Assembly: GCF_000372645.1 (NCBI RefSeq)
Contig: NZ_APMP01000001.1
Coordinates: 248,001 to 312,000 of the forward strand
Reading direction: 5' to 3'
Length of the DNA: 64,000 nt
Source: Caulobacter vibrioides OR37
GTDB taxonomy: Bacteria > Pseudomonadota > Alphaproteobacteria > Caulobacterales > Caulobacteraceae
Shown piece after piece: positions 8,509 to 16,922 of the stretch; the first letter of the stretch is position 1; every line of letters starts with the position of its first letter. The position numbers and the translations under genes were made by a program. Below the pieces are notes generated by a model. That model had not been told where the DNA came from and ran no database searches. It saw nothing but the letters and a program-made list of their open reading frames with translations.

Positions 8509-9075
8509 TCAGACGGGTATCGCATAGCCCTTGGCGCGGAGCTTCGCGGCCATCGCCTCGCGCTTTTCAGCCCAGTCTCGGGCCAGCAGGCCAAGCCCCA
8601 CGACATCGACCGGCGCGCCGTTCTTGACGACATGTTCGCGAAAGAGCGCTTCGCGCTTGAAGCCATGCGCCTCGTGCAGCCTCCAGACGGCCTCGTTGGA
8701 AAGCAGCACCTCGCACCACAGCTTGGTGAGGCCCAGGACGCCGAAGACATGTTCGATCACCCAGAACTCGACATAGGAGCCCACGCCCAGTCCCCGGATG
8801 CCGGGATCGGCGAGATAGTAGGCCCAGGCGCAACGACCGTTGACCCTGTCGATGTCGCTCAGATTGGCCAGGCCCACGGGGGCGCCATCCACCTCGATGA
8901 TCCAATAGCGCCGGTCGCCGCGTGGCCGGATGGCGTCGAACCAGCGGTCATGCTCCTCGCGGCTGATGAGGTGGTCCGAGTACATATAGGCCGAGACGGC
9001 GGGGCTATTGCGCCATTCCAGCAGGCGCTCCCGGTCCTCATCGGTGATGTCGCGCATCCGCACGGTCGTGGTCAT
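8509..9075 (-). CDS. flmH: PseH-like N-acetyltransferase FlmH
   Basis: 188-residue GNAT enzyme. The acetyl-CoA loop is IRGLGVGSY and the C-terminal strand carries GFKREALFREHV. It matches PseH, which acetylates UDP-4-amino-4,6-dideoxy-L-AltNAc in pseudaminic acid synthesis; the Caulobacter orthologue is FlmH. The ATG overlaps the stop of the cytidylyltransferase gene by 4 bases and FlmG is next upstream, so the three form one flagellin-glycosylation operon. A paralogue lies at 16291-16845 on the far side of the flagellin genes. Confidence 0.82.
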   Translation of the reverse strand: MTTTVRMRDITDEDRERLLEWRNSPAVSAYMYSDHLISREEHDRWFDAIRPRGDRRYWIIEVDGAPVGLANLSDIDRVNGRCAWAYYLADPGIRGLGVGSYVEFWVIEHVFGVLGLTKLWCEVLLSNEAVWRLHEAHGFKREALFREHVVKNGAPVDVVGLGLLARDWAEKREAMAAKLRAKGYAIPV

Positions 9076-9791
9076 GAGCGAGGATCTCCGCCTAGGGTCT
9101 GGAGGTCGGGTCTCCGCGCGACGAGGGCTCTGACATCGTCCGATGAAAAGTCGGGATGGGCCGCGTAGAGCGCGGCGTAGACGGCTCGAACGAAGTCCAG
9201 GTCGTCGGGGCGGTCGACCGTCCAGCGCGCATCGCCTTCGTCGCGCGCCTGGGTCAGGGTGACCAGCCTGTAGCGCTCGGGGCGTCGATAGAGGAACGGC
9301 GTGACGTGTTCGCGGTCGTAGGGATCGATGGTTTCGACGTGGGCCTCGCGCAGGGCGCTGGCGCGGAAGATCTCGACGTCGAGGCCCTTGGGAAAGGTGC
9401 GCGTGTCGCCCGTGTTCGACGCGTAGTCGGCGCCGGACTGGTGGAAGAGCGCGATCGTGTCATCGATGACGGTCGGATCGGCCAGGGGGCAGTCGGCCGT
9501 CAGGCGCACCGCCGCGGGCGCTTCGGGCGCGGCGTCCAGGGCCAGAATGAAGCGCGACAGCACATCGTCGAGGTCGCCTCTGACGACCTCGACGCCGGCG
9601 TCCTTCAGGGTTTTTGCCAGCACGTCGTCGTCCGGGCGCATCGATGTGGCGACGATCAAGCGGCTGATCCTCTGGGCGCGGCTGACGCGCTCGATCTGCC
9701 GAAGGATCATCGGCGCGCCCACCAGATCGGCGAGGACCTTGCCCGGCAGTCGGGAGGAAGACATCCGGGCCTGGAGGATGGCCAGCGTCAT
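9072..9791 (-). CDS. flmC: Cytidylyltransferase (PseF/FlmC- or SpsF-type)
   Basis: 239 residues. The start, AILQARMSSSRLPGKVL, is the nucleotide-binding signature of CMP-sugar synthetases; LTADCPLADP carries the conserved metal-binding Asp. In this context the likely reaction is CTP + pseudaminic acid to CMP-pseudaminic acid, the activated donor for flagellin glycosylation. The symbol rests on operon position between flmG and flmH and on family, so it is less sure than the enzyme class. Confidence 0.72.
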   Translation of the reverse strand: MTLAILQARMSSSRLPGKVLADLVGAPMILRQIERVSRAQRISRLIVATSMRPDDDVLAKTLKDAGVEVVRGDLDDVLSRFILALDAAPEAPAAVRLTADCPLADPTVIDDTIALFHQSGADYASNTGDTRTFPKGLDVEIFRASALREAHVETIDPYDREHVTPFLYRRPERYRLVTLTQARDEGDARWTVDRPDDLDFVRAVYAALYAAHPDFSSDDVRALVARRPDLQTLGGDPRS

Positions 9792-9795
9792 GGCC

Positions 9796-11592
9796 TTAAC
9801 GCTCGGCCGCCAGCGCCGCGAGCGCGCCGCCGACCTCTTGCATCGCGTCCGTCCAGTCGCCGTACTGGCTGGCGATGAAGCAGCGCGTTTGGGGATACCA
9901 AGGATAGCGGTCGGTGCCCAAGCGCGTCCAGGCCGCCGCGCCGGTGATCATCCAGATCGCCGCGCCGCACGCCCCGGCCAGGTTGATGGTGGCGTTGGAG
10001 AAGCCGATCGTCAGGTCGACCGCCACGCACAGCGCGGCGACGTCGTCCAGATCCTGCTTGAGGTCGATGCCCGGCGGCTGCCAGATCTCAACGCCGAAGG
10101 TCTCTCGAGCGTAGGCGATTTCGGCCTCGCAGTCGCCATACTGCAGATTGACGAAGGTGACCCCGGGCGTTTCGAGCACCGGCCGCCAAGCCTCGAACGG
10201 CGAGAACTGTCGACCGCGCTCGGCGTCCAGCTTCAGGCTTTTCCAAAGCAGGCCGACCTTGGGAGCGGGCCCAAGCTTGGCGAGCTCCGCCTTCCAGTGG
10301 GCGACGCGCTCGGGATCGGCCGTCAGATAGCGATCGCGGTCGGGGAAGGATGCGACCGTTGGCCGCAGGCTCGGCAGAAAGTCCCCGATCGCGGCCCAGT
10401 AGTCGAAGCGTTCCCAATCCTCGATCTCCGGCGCGGAGCGATAGACGCGGCCCTCCAGCGAGACGGTGCGGTGGGCCGTGACCTCGACCGTCGGAAAGGC
10501 GCGCTTGAAGAGCGGGATCAGACGGCGCTCGACCGCCAGGGACAACGAACCGTCCGGCCCCAGCGCGTCCAGGATCTCCGGCAGCAGGCCCGCGAACATC
10601 ACCTCGTCGCCCAGACCTTGCTCGGTGCTGATCATCAGGGTCTTGCCCCTCAGATCCTGCCCCGACCACCGGGTTCCGGGGATCTGGAACAGCGGAGCGT
10701 GGCTCAGGGCCGGCGAGAAGCGAGCCTCGTAGGCTTCCCAGCCTTCGGCGACGCGGCCCAGGGCCAGCAGGATCGTGGCCTGGGCGAAGCGCATCATCGC
10801 CAGGTCCTCGGCCGAGTCGGGAAGCTTCATCGCCAGCTCGCAGTCGGCCAGCGATCCCTCGACATCCCCCATGTCCAGCTTAGCGAAGGCGCGGTTGTGG
10901 TAGGCCTTGCCGAAGTCCGGCGCCAGCCGCAGCGCCTCGTCGAAAAAGACGATGGAGCCGGCGGCGTCGCCGGTATTGCAAAGCACGGTGCCGAGGGTGT
11001 TCCAGAGAATCGCCGCTTCCGGATGGGCGGTGAGCGCGCCTTTCAGAACCTCGATCGCCTCGCTCTCGCGATTCAGCTCCCGAAGCGCGCAGGCGAGATT
11101 ATTGGCGCCTTCCACATCGTCCGGCCGCGCCAGGCGATAGTGGGCGAAGAACTTCATCGCGATTTCCGGCATGTTCATCCGGAAGGCCAGCCGCCCTAGG
11201 TCGCCGGCGACGGGGCCATGGTCCGGCAACAGTCTCAGCGCCGCCTCATAGGCTCCGAGCGAGGACGCGAAGTCGCCTTGCTTTTCGCGCGTGATGGCCA
11301 GGATATGCCAGGCTAGGCCCAGGCGTTCATCCTTTTCCAGCAGCTTCAGCGCCAGCTTGTCGGCCTTGGGGTAGTCGCGCAGGTGAACGGCCTGGACGGC
11401 GCGGCTCAGGGCCTTGGCATGTTCGGCGTTCTTGGTCTCCTGGGCGGCGCGTTGCAGGCGCGCCAGGGCCTCGGCGGAGGTCGAATCGCCGACCGCGCTG
11501 GCGATCGTGCCGCGGTGGACCGCGACGGCGCCGGCCTCGACCTGATGGGGGAGGGCGCTGGCGGACGTTTCGAGGGCGCTTTTGCGGGCCAT
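9796..11592 (-). CDS. flmG: TPR-containing flagellin glycosyltransferase FlmG
   Basis: 598 residues in two parts. Residues ~40-290 are TPR repeats (for example AWHILAITREKQGDFASSLG, ALRLAPDFGKAYHNRAFAKL) expected to bind flagellin. Residues ~310-598 are a GT-B-like transferase domain (TLMISTEQGLGDEVMFAGLL; VGLLWKSLKLDAERG; DLTIGFSNATINLAGACG). This layout and position next to flmH match Caulobacter FlmG, which transfers pseudaminic acid to flagellins. It is transcribed divergently from flbT. The next gene starts 5 bases after its stop. Confidence 0.85.
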   Translation of the reverse strand: MARKSALETSASALPHQVEAGAVAVHRGTIASAVGDSTSAEALARLQRAAQETKNAEHAKALSRAVQAVHLRDYPKADKLALKLLEKDERLGLAWHILAITREKQGDFASSLGAYEAALRLLPDHGPVAGDLGRLAFRMNMPEIAMKFFAHYRLARPDDVEGANNLACALRELNRESEAIEVLKGALTAHPEAAILWNTLGTVLCNTGDAAGSIVFFDEALRLAPDFGKAYHNRAFAKLDMGDVEGSLADCELAMKLPDSAEDLAMMRFAQATILLALGRVAEGWEAYEARFSPALSHAPLFQIPGTRWSGQDLRGKTLMISTEQGLGDEVMFAGLLPEILDALGPDGSLSLAVERRLIPLFKRAFPTVEVTAHRTVSLEGRVYRSAPEIEDWERFDYWAAIGDFLPSLRPTVASFPDRDRYLTADPERVAHWKAELAKLGPAPKVGLLWKSLKLDAERGRQFSPFEAWRPVLETPGVTFVNLQYGDCEAEIAYARETFGVEIWQPPGIDLKQDLDDVAALCVAVDLTIGFSNATINLAGACGAAIWMITGAAAWTRLGTDRYPWYPQTRCFIASQYGDWTDAMQEVGGALAALAAER

Positions 11593-11613
11593 GGGCCAAC
11601 TCCTGGACTGGCG

Positions 11614-11628
11614 TTAACCATGTTTTGA
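11614..11628 (-). promoter_or_regulatory. CtrA-like half-site pair between flmG and flbT
   Basis: TTAACCATGTTTTGA matches the CtrA consensus TTAA-N7-TTAA with one mismatch. It lies 22 bases before the flmG start and 160 before flbT in the divergent intergenic region. CtrA control of early flagellar genes is established in Caulobacter; binding at this site is inferred. Confidence 0.4.
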
Positions 11629-11638
11629 GGCGTTATGC

Positions 11639-11654
11639 TTAATCGAGTCCTAAG
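11639..11654 (+). promoter_or_regulatory. TTAA/GANTC motif upstream of flbT
   Basis: TTAATCGAGTCCTAAG contains a CcrM methylation site (GAGTC) next to TTAA. The core CGAGTCCTAAG recurs exactly at 16857-16867 upstream of flaEY. A role for GcrA/CcrM or CtrA at both promoters is inference. Confidence 0.4.
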
Positions 11655-11787
11655 CTGCGTCCGACCGTCGCAAGGGCGGCCGTCTGGCGGCAAGATGGCG
11701 TTAACAGATGTTCGCCTAGCTTGCCGTCGAAGCCGCCGTTCTCGGCGGAATCGGGCTCGCAGCGTTAACGGAAGGGAGCGGCGTCAA

Positions 11788-12213
11788 GTGCCTCTGAAGC
11801 TGTCGCTGAAGCCCGGCGAAAAGTTTGTTCTCAACGGCGCCGTTGTCCAGAACGGAGATCGGCGCGGTGTTCTGGTGCTCCAGAACAAGGCCTCCGTCCT
11901 ACGAGAGAAGGACATCATGCAACCGGATCAGGTCACGACGCCCGCGCGTCGGATCTACTTTCCGGTGATGATGATGTACCTCGACGAAGGAGGGGCCGAG
12001 AAGTTCTACGAAGAATTCGCCGGCCGCCTTAATGAGTTCATGGGGGTGGTCCGGAACCCTACGGTTCTCCAGGACTGTATCGCCATTTCGAAGCACGTGA
12101 TGGCGCGCGAGTACTACAAGGCTCTAATGCTGAGCCGTAAGTTGATTGAATACGAAGACGAGAGGTTGGGGCATGTCTCTTCGGGCGTATCAGCAGGCGG
12201 CGACGCGAGCTGA
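11788..12213 (+). CDS. flbT: Flagellar biosynthesis repressor FlbT
   Basis: 141 residues, the usual FlbT length, beginning [20 protein letters not shown]. FlbT binds the 5' region of flagellin mRNA and promotes its decay until the hook is finished. The GTG at 11788 is preceded by GAAGGGAG; the frame is open upstream but without homology. The 3' end overlaps flaF by 41 bases, so the two opposing post-transcriptional regulators are translationally coupled. Confidence 0.93.
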   Translation: MPLKLSLKPGEKFVLNGAVVQNGDRRGVLVLQNKASVLREKDIMQPDQVTTPARRIYFPVMMMYLDEGGAEKFYEEFAGRLNEFMGVVRNPTVLQDCIAISKHVMAREYYKALMLSRKLIEYEDERLGHVSSGVSAGGDAS

Positions 12214-12535
12214 GAATCCCCGTGAAATGGAGTACCGCCTGTTCGGTCAGGTGACGCGCGCCCTCATGGACGCGTCCAAGGCCTCGGTGGACGACATTGC
12301 CACGCGGATCGACGCGCTGGACTGGAACCGCAAGGTCTGGTCCGCGCTCGCGACCGACTGTTCGTTGCCCGAAAACCAGCTGCCGATGGATCTGCGCGCC
12401 AGCATCATTTCGCTCAGCCTTTGGGTCAGTCGGCACTCCAGCGCCGTGATGCGCAAGGAGGAGGATTTCGAGCCTCTGATCGAGATCAATCGCATGATCA
12501 TGCAGGGCTTGTCGGGACGGGTCGACGCGGCCTGA
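12173..12535 (+). CDS. flaF: Flagellar biosynthesis regulator FlaF
   Basis: 120 residues: [20 protein letters not shown], then helices ending [28 protein letters not shown]. FlaF acts with FlbT in coupling flagellin translation and secretion to hook completion; it favours flagellin export and synthesis. It starts inside flbT (AGGTTGGGGC before ATG) and precedes the first flagellin gene by ~250 bases. Confidence 0.92.
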   Translation: MSLRAYQQAATRAENPREMEYRLFGQVTRALMDASKASVDDIATRIDALDWNRKVWSALATDCSLPENQLPMDLRASIISLSLWVSRHSSAVMRKEEDFEPLIEINRMIMQGLSGRVDAA

Positions 12536-12696
12536 TTCTTTTGTCTTCGCAAGACTGAACGTCTTGCCTATCAAGATCCGGAAAAACCTGCCGCCCGGCG
12601 AATGCTGCATTCGCCGGGTGGTTTCGTTTTGGGCGGTCATTCAAAAAATTATCAATTAAACCAGTTACTTAATCGCCCTTTACGCGCGTCGGCCAG

Positions 12697-12712
12697 TTGG
12701 CCCGCCGCTTGC
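12697..12712 (+). promoter_or_regulatory. Sigma-54 promoter of fljL
   Basis: TTGGCCCGCCGCTTGC: -24 GG at 12699-12700 and -12 GC at 12711-12712 with the canonical 12-base offset. It lies 71 bases before the fljL ATG. A CCCGGCAATAGGCCGG dyad just downstream (about 12738-12754) resembles the FlbD-binding ftr elements of late Caulobacter flagellar promoters. Confidence 0.75.
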
Positions 12713-12783
12713 GACGGTTCGCGCGGGCAAAACGCCCGCCCGGCAATAGGCCGGACAAATCCCACCAAAACGGTAGGTATCCA

Positions 12784-13605
12784 ATGCTCAACTCGATCAA
12801 CACCAACACCAGCGCCATGATCGCGCTGCAAAACCTGAATTCAACTGCTTCGGAGCTCGCTCAGACACAAACGCTGATCAACACCGGCAAGAAGATCTCG
12901 AGCGCCAAGGACAACGGCGCGATCTGGTCGATGGCGAAAATGCAAACGTCGAGCGCGGACTCGCTGAATTCGGTCAAGGACTCGCTGCAGCGCGGCCAGT
13001 CGACGATCGATGTGGCGTTGGCCGCGGGCGACACCATCACCAGCTTGCTCAGCACGATGAAGGAAAAGGCTCTGGCCGCTTCCGACACCTCGCTGAATAC
13101 CGCCTCGTTCAACGCGCTGAAGGCCGACTTCGAATCGCTCCGCGACCAGATCACCAAGGCCGCGACGAACGCGAAGTTCAATGGCGTCAGCCTCGCCGAC
13201 GGCACGACCGCCAAGCTTGCCTTCCTGGCCAATTCGGACGGGGGCACGCTGACGATCAATGCCCAGACCCTGTCTCTCACCGGCCTGGGCCTGACGGCGA
13301 CCTCGACCTTCACCGATGCTGCTTCCGCGAAGACGATGATCGCGACGATCACTGCCTCGCTGCAAACGGCGACGAACAAGCTGGCCTCGCTCGGCACGGC
13401 CTCGACCGGTCTGGATACGCACCTGACCTTCGTGGGCAAGCTGCAGGACAGTCTGAACGCCGGCGTCGGCAACCTGGTGGATGCGGATATGGCGAAGGCA
13501 AGCGCCAAGCTGCAGTCGCTGCAAACCAAGCAGCAACTGGGCGTGCAGGCTCTGTCGATCGCCAACCAAAGCCCGCAGTCGATCCTGTCGCTGTTCAAGG
13601 GGTGA
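12784..13605 (+). CDS. fljL: Flagellin FljL
   Basis: 273-residue short flagellin of the alphaproteobacterial type: conserved N-terminal D0/D1 ([20 protein letters not shown]), a short variable centre, and conserved C-terminal helix ([20 protein letters not shown]). The first of three flagellins; position directly after flaF fits FljL. Ser/Thr residues in the centre are likely acceptors for pseudaminic acid added by FlmG. ATG at 12784 is fixed by homology. Strong terminator after the stop. Very similar to FljK but with many synonymous differences, so an old duplication. Confidence 0.88.
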   Translation: MLNSINTNTSAMIALQNLNSTASELAQTQTLINTGKKISSAKDNGAIWSMAKMQTSSADSLNSVKDSLQRGQSTIDVALAAGDTITSLLSTMKEKALAASDTSLNTASFNALKADFESLRDQITKAATNAKFNGVSLADGTTAKLAFLANSDGGTLTINAQTLSLTGLGLTATSTFTDAASAKTMIATITASLQTATNKLASLGTASTGLDTHLTFVGKLQDSLNAGVGNLVDADMAKASAKLQSLQTKQQLGVQALSIANQSPQSILSLFKG

Positions 13606-13613
13606 TCCCGATA

Positions 13614-13643
13614 CGCCGGACGGCCTTCAAAAGCCGTCCGGCG
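13614..13643 (+). terminator. Terminator after fljL
   Basis: Perfect 11-bp stem CGCCGGACGGC (13614-13624) with its complement at 13633-13643, 8-base loop, followed by CCTCTTTCC. It separates fljL from the independently promoted fljK. Confidence 0.75.
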
Positions 13644-13670
13644 CCTCTTTCCCGCTGGGTGCGCATATTG

Positions 13671-13690
13671 TGCCCGGCAATAATTGCCTA
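13671..13690 (+). promoter_or_regulatory. ftr-like CCCGGCAA dyad upstream of fljK
   Basis: TGCCCGGCAATAATTGCC. The CCCGGCAAT core recurs at 13782-13790, at 13797-13805 (overlapping the sigma-54 promoter) and as CCCGGCAG near 13829. Clustering round a sigma-54 promoter suggests FlbD-type enhancer sites. Binding is inferred. Confidence 0.45.
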
Positions 13691-13792
13691 TGGCGGCTCG
13701 TCATCGGCAGAAAATGCCGGGAGCATTCAGGCTTAATAGAAGTTTAATTCATATTTTTCAGTAACTTATAAAAACATGTCCGCCCGGCAATA

Positions 13793-13808
13793 TTGGCCCG
13801 GCAATTGC
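13793..13808 (+). promoter_or_regulatory. Sigma-54 promoter of fljK
   Basis: TTGGCCCGGCAATTGC: GG at 13795-13796 and GC at 13807-13808, 12 bases apart, 73 bases before the fljK ATG. This is the same geometry as at fljL. Confidence 0.75.
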
Positions 13809-13881
13809 TACAGACCTTTTCGAGCAAAACGCTCCCGGCAGCCAAAATGGCGTCGGACACCTTGAAAAGGGAATTAGTCGT

Positions 13882-14706
13882 ATGGGCTTGAACAGCATCA
13901 ATACGAACGCGAACGCTTTCGCGGCGCTGCAAAATCTGAACTCGACCAACAGCGACCTCGCCATGGTGCAGCAACGCATCAGCACCGGCAAGAAGGTCGG
14001 TAGCGCCAAGGACAACGGCGCGATCTGGGCCACCGCCAAGAACCAGCAGGCGAACGCCGACAGCTTGAATTCGGTGAAGGACTCGCTGCAGCGCGGCCAG
14101 TCGACCATCGACGTCGCTCTGGCGGCCGGTGACACCATCACCAACCTGCTCAGCCAGATGAAGTCGAAGGCCCTGGCTGCGTCCGACACCTCGCTGAACA
14201 CGGCCTCGTTCAACGCCCTCAAGGCTGACTTCGAGTCGCTGCGCGATCAGATCACCAAGGCCGCCACCAACGCCAAGTTCAACGGCGTCAGCGTCGCTGA
14301 CGGCACGACCTCCAAGCTGACCTTCCTGGCCAATTCGGACGGCTCGGGCTTCACCGTCAACGCGCAGACCCTGTCGCTGGCCGGCATCGGCCTTTCGGCC
14401 AGCTCCACGATCACCGACGCGGCCTCGGCCAAGACGATGATCACCACGATCACCAACGCCCTGCAGACCGCCACGAACAAACTGGCCTCGCTGGGCACCA
14501 GCTCGACCGGTCTCGACACCCACCTGACCTTCGTCGGCAAGCTGCAAGACAGCCTGAGCGCCGGCGTTGGCAACCTGGTGGACGCCGATATGGCCAAGGA
14601 AAGCGCCAAGCTGCAGTCGCTGCAAACCAAGCAGCAACTGGGCGTCCAGGCGCTGTCGATCGCCAACCAGTCCACGTCGTCGATCCTGAGCCTGTTCCGC
14701 GGCTAA
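13882..14706 (+). CDS. fljK: Flagellin FljK
   Basis: 274-residue flagellin with the same layout as FljL: N-terminal [20 protein letters not shown], central variable stretch, C-terminal [17 protein letters not shown]. FljK is the major filament subunit in Caulobacter; assignment here is by order between fljL and fljJ. AAGGGA precedes the ATG. Residues ~65-145 are nearly identical to FljL at protein level while the DNA differs at many third positions. Confidence 0.88.
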   Translation: MGLNSINTNANAFAALQNLNSTNSDLAMVQQRISTGKKVGSAKDNGAIWATAKNQQANADSLNSVKDSLQRGQSTIDVALAAGDTITNLLSQMKSKALAASDTSLNTASFNALKADFESLRDQITKAATNAKFNGVSVADGTTSKLTFLANSDGSGFTVNAQTLSLAGIGLSASSTITDAASAKTMITTITNALQTATNKLASLGTSSTGLDTHLTFVGKLQDSLSAGVGNLVDADMAKESAKLQSLQTKQQLGVQALSIANQSTSSILSLFRG

Positions 14707-14827
14707 GGATTTGGAAGAGGGGGGGGCGGGTCCTCGGACTCGCCTCCGATCTTCTCGTCGGGGTGAGGCTACGGAGTAGAGCCAAAGGAAAGAGAGGAGG
14801 GTCGGCGCTCAACGCCGGCATCAGAGG

Positions 14828-15187
14828 ATGGAACCTAAGGCCGCATTGTCGGCGATCAGAGACTTCATCGCCGTTTCACCGCCCGCTTCGAACGCCCCGG
14901 ACCTGTCCGCGGGCGCCGCTGTCGTTTCGGGTCAAGCCGTTCAAGGGCCGAGCGCGGTCGATCAGGCCGCTCCGCGGGCCAAGCCCGAGCCGCCGGTCGA
15001 CAAGGGGCCCCAACCAGGGGACCTGCGCCTGGTAATCGACCAGGACCCAGGGTCGGGCGACTATGTCTACAAGACCGTCGATCGTCGCACGGGCGAGACG
15101 CTCCAGCAGTTCCCTCGCGAGGAGATCCTCAAGCTCCGGGAGGCCGCGCGCTACGAGTCCGGGCACGTCTATAACGGCAAGGCCTGA
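14828..15187 (+). CDS. flaG: FlaG-family flagellar protein
   Basis: 119 residues. The N-terminal ~65 residues are Pro/Ala-rich and disordered. The C-terminal domain has the FlaG pattern: LRLVIDQDPGSGDYVYKTVD, then RTGETLQQFPREEILKLREA. FlaG proteins affect filament length or stability. Its position between fljK and fljJ supports a flagellar role. ATG at 14828 preceded by AGAGG. Confidence 0.75.
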   Translation: MEPKAALSAIRDFIAVSPPASNAPDLSAGAAVVSGQAVQGPSAVDQAAPRAKPEPPVDKGPQPGDLRLVIDQDPGSGDYVYKTVDRRTGETLQQFPREEILKLREAARYESGHVYNGKA

Positions 15188-15253
15188 CCGACAGGTCGTT
15201 GGAGGCTTTAATATTGGAGTCCTGATCCGCGGCCCCGTGTCGCAGGCCTCAAG

Positions 15254-15283
15254 GATTATGGTTTATAAGCGTTAACCATAATC
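15254..15283. promoter_or_regulatory. Inverted repeat with TTAACCAT upstream of fljJ
   Basis: 10-bp arms GATTATGGTT (15254-15263) and AACCATAATC (15274-15283) with a 10-base spacer. The right arm carries TTAACCAT, the 5' half of Caulobacter class II CtrA sites, but the second TTAA is off by one. It lies 92 bases before fljJ, which lacks an obvious sigma-54 promoter. Confidence 0.45.
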
Positions 15284-15374
15284 TTACTTTCTGACCCCAG
15301 TCTCGACGGCGAGGAGATCGCGCGTCGAATCGCGCGCGATCGCAACCACGGCAAAAGCCAGTTGGAGGCCGCGC

Positions 15375-16211
15375 ATGTCGCTGAGCGTCAATACGAACCA
15401 GCCCGCGCTGATCGCGCTGCAGAATCTCAATAAAACCAACGACGACATGCAGATGACGCAGACCCATATCAATACGGGTCAGTCCATCTCCACGCCGAAG
15501 GACAACGCGGCCGTCTGGTCCATCGCCCAGAGCCAACGCGCCGACCAGAGCGCTCTGGGTTCTGTCAAGATGAGCCTTGATCGGGCCACCTCGATCGCCG
15601 ACGTGGCCCTCGCCGCCGGCCAGTCGGTCACCGACCTGCTGAGCCAGATGCGCGAGAAGGTGATTTCCGCCAAGGACACCTCGCTGTCGACTTCGTCGCG
15701 CCAGTCGCTGAACGCTGACTTCCAAGGCTTGCTGGCCAATCTGAGCAAGGTCGTGTCGACGGCCTCGTTCGACGGCTCCAACCTGCTGGACGGCAGCCAG
15801 ACCGCCAACATGACCTTCCTGGCCGACGCGGACGCGGCTCAGGCGATCACCCTGTCTCTGCAGAACCTGTCGGTCGGCGGCCCGATCAACACGCTGACGA
15901 CTACCGACGATATCCTGACCCCGGCCAACGCGGCGGGCGTGCTCACCCGCCTGGACGCCACGATGGGCTCGGTGACCCAGGCGCTGGGTAATCTCGGCAC
16001 ACAGGCCAAGCAGATCGACGCCCACAACACCTTCGTGAGCAAGTTGAGCGACGTTCTGGAGACGGGCGTCGGCAACCTTGTCGATGCCGACCTCGCCAAG
16101 GAAAGCGCTCGCCTTCAGGCCCTTCAGGTCAAGCAGCAACTGGGCGCCCAAGCCCTGTCGATCGCCAACAACGCGCCGCAAATCATCCTCTCACTGTTCA
16201 AGGGCGGCTGA
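15375..16211 (+). CDS. fljJ: Flagellin FljJ (minor, hook-proximal type)
   Basis: 278 residues, the most divergent of the three flagellins: MSLSVNTNQPALIALQNLNK, then SVKMSLDRATSIADVALAAG, ending QLGAQALSIANNAPQIILSL. Caulobacter FljJ (29-kDa flagellin) is a minor subunit next to the hook. GGAGG is 7 bases before the ATG. Its promoter region differs from fljL/fljK, so timing probably differs. Confidence 0.85.
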   Translation: MSLSVNTNQPALIALQNLNKTNDDMQMTQTHINTGQSISTPKDNAAVWSIAQSQRADQSALGSVKMSLDRATSIADVALAAGQSVTDLLSQMREKVISAKDTSLSTSSRQSLNADFQGLLANLSKVVSTASFDGSNLLDGSQTANMTFLADADAAQAITLSLQNLSVGGPINTLTTTDDILTPANAAGVLTRLDATMGSVTQALGNLGTQAKQIDAHNTFVSKLSDVLETGVGNLVDADLAKESARLQALQVKQQLGAQALSIANNAPQIILSLFKGG

Positions 16212-16290
16212 CATCGCCGTGACGCGCCTAGGTCTGTCACGTTCGCCGGGCTAAACTGCCCGACGGGAAAACGGGGATTCGGCGACGAGC

Positions 16291-16845
16291 ATGATCGAGT
16301 TGCGCGACTTGCGGGACGAGGACGAGGCGGTCCTCTTTCAGTGGCGTTCCGAACCCGAGGTCGACCGCTGGATGTCCGACGCCGACCTTCCCAGCCATGC
16401 CGCCCACGCCGCGTGGTTCGAGGCGCTGCGGAATGATCCCGACATGCGCGGCTGGATGATCACGCGCGCCGGCGCGTCCATGGGTCTGCTGACCCTGACG
16501 GGCCTGAGCAGCCATCACCGTCGCGCCAGCTGGAACTGGTTCCTGGGCTCGGCCGAGGCGCGTGGCCGGGGCGTCGGCCGCGCCGCCCAGGTGCTGGGTC
16601 TGGACAGGGCTTTCGGCGAGCTCGGCCTGCACAAGGTGTTCGCCGAGGTGATGGCCGACAACGACGCGGCCCTGAAGGCCCAGGCCGCGGCGGGCTTCCG
16701 TCGCGAGGGCTATCTGCGGGGGCACGTGCTCAAGGGCGGACGCCCTCGCGACGTGGTTCTGCTGGGCATCCTGTCGTCGGAATGGGCCGACCTGCGCGAG
16801 GCCGCGCGCCGAGGGCTGTCCGACGCTAATCTGATCGCCGCTTAG
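16291..16845 (+). CDS. GNAT acetyltransferase, PseH/FlmH paralogue
   Basis: 184 residues aligning over the full length with FlmH at 8509-9075: RDLRDEDEAVLFQWRSEPEV at the start, acetyl-CoA loop ARGRGVGRAAQ, GFRREGYLRGHVLKGGRPRD near the end. It probably acts on an amino-sugar or amino group linked to flagellin modification, given its place between fljJ and flaEY. It could also be a general RimJ-like enzyme; substrate unknown. Confidence 0.75.
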   Translation: MIELRDLRDEDEAVLFQWRSEPEVDRWMSDADLPSHAAHAAWFEALRNDPDMRGWMITRAGASMGLLTLTGLSSHHRRASWNWFLGSAEARGRGVGRAAQVLGLDRAFGELGLHKVFAEVMADNDAALKAQAAAGFRREGYLRGHVLKGGRPRDVVLLGILSSEWADLREAARRGLSDANLIAA

Positions 16846-16852
16846 GCTCCCG

Positions 16853-16867
16853 TTAACGAGTCCTAAG
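16853..16867 (+). promoter_or_regulatory. TTAA/GANTC motif upstream of flaEY
   Basis: TTAACGAGTCCTAAG, 56 bases before the flaEY GTG. It contains a CcrM GAGTC site and shares CGAGTCCTAAG with the flbT upstream region. Regulation by CcrM/GcrA or CtrA is inferred. Confidence 0.45.
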
Positions 16868-16885
16868 TGATCGCCGGGCGAATGT

Positions 16886-16907
16886 AGACGCGGGATATTC
16901 CGCGTCT
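16886..16907. promoter_or_regulatory. 8-bp hairpin in the flaEY leader
   Basis: AGACGCGG (16886-16893) pairs with CCGCGTCT (16900-16907) across a 6-base loop, 15 bases before the GTG. No T tail follows, so a leader hairpin or protein site is more likely than a terminator. Confidence 0.4.
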
Positions 16908-16922
16908 CGTCCGGACAGGGCC

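Noticed and set aside
12656..12672. CtrA box before fljL
   Set aside because: Two TTAA units are present but separated by 9 bases rather than 7, and a good sigma-54 promoter is adjacent.
12784..14706. Recent gene conversion between fljL and fljK
   Set aside because: Protein identity is very high, but the DNA differs at many synonymous sites across the shared region, which indicates old duplication under selection.
16886..16907. Terminator before flaEY
   Set aside because: The 8-bp hairpin has no T tail and lies 15 bases before the start codon.
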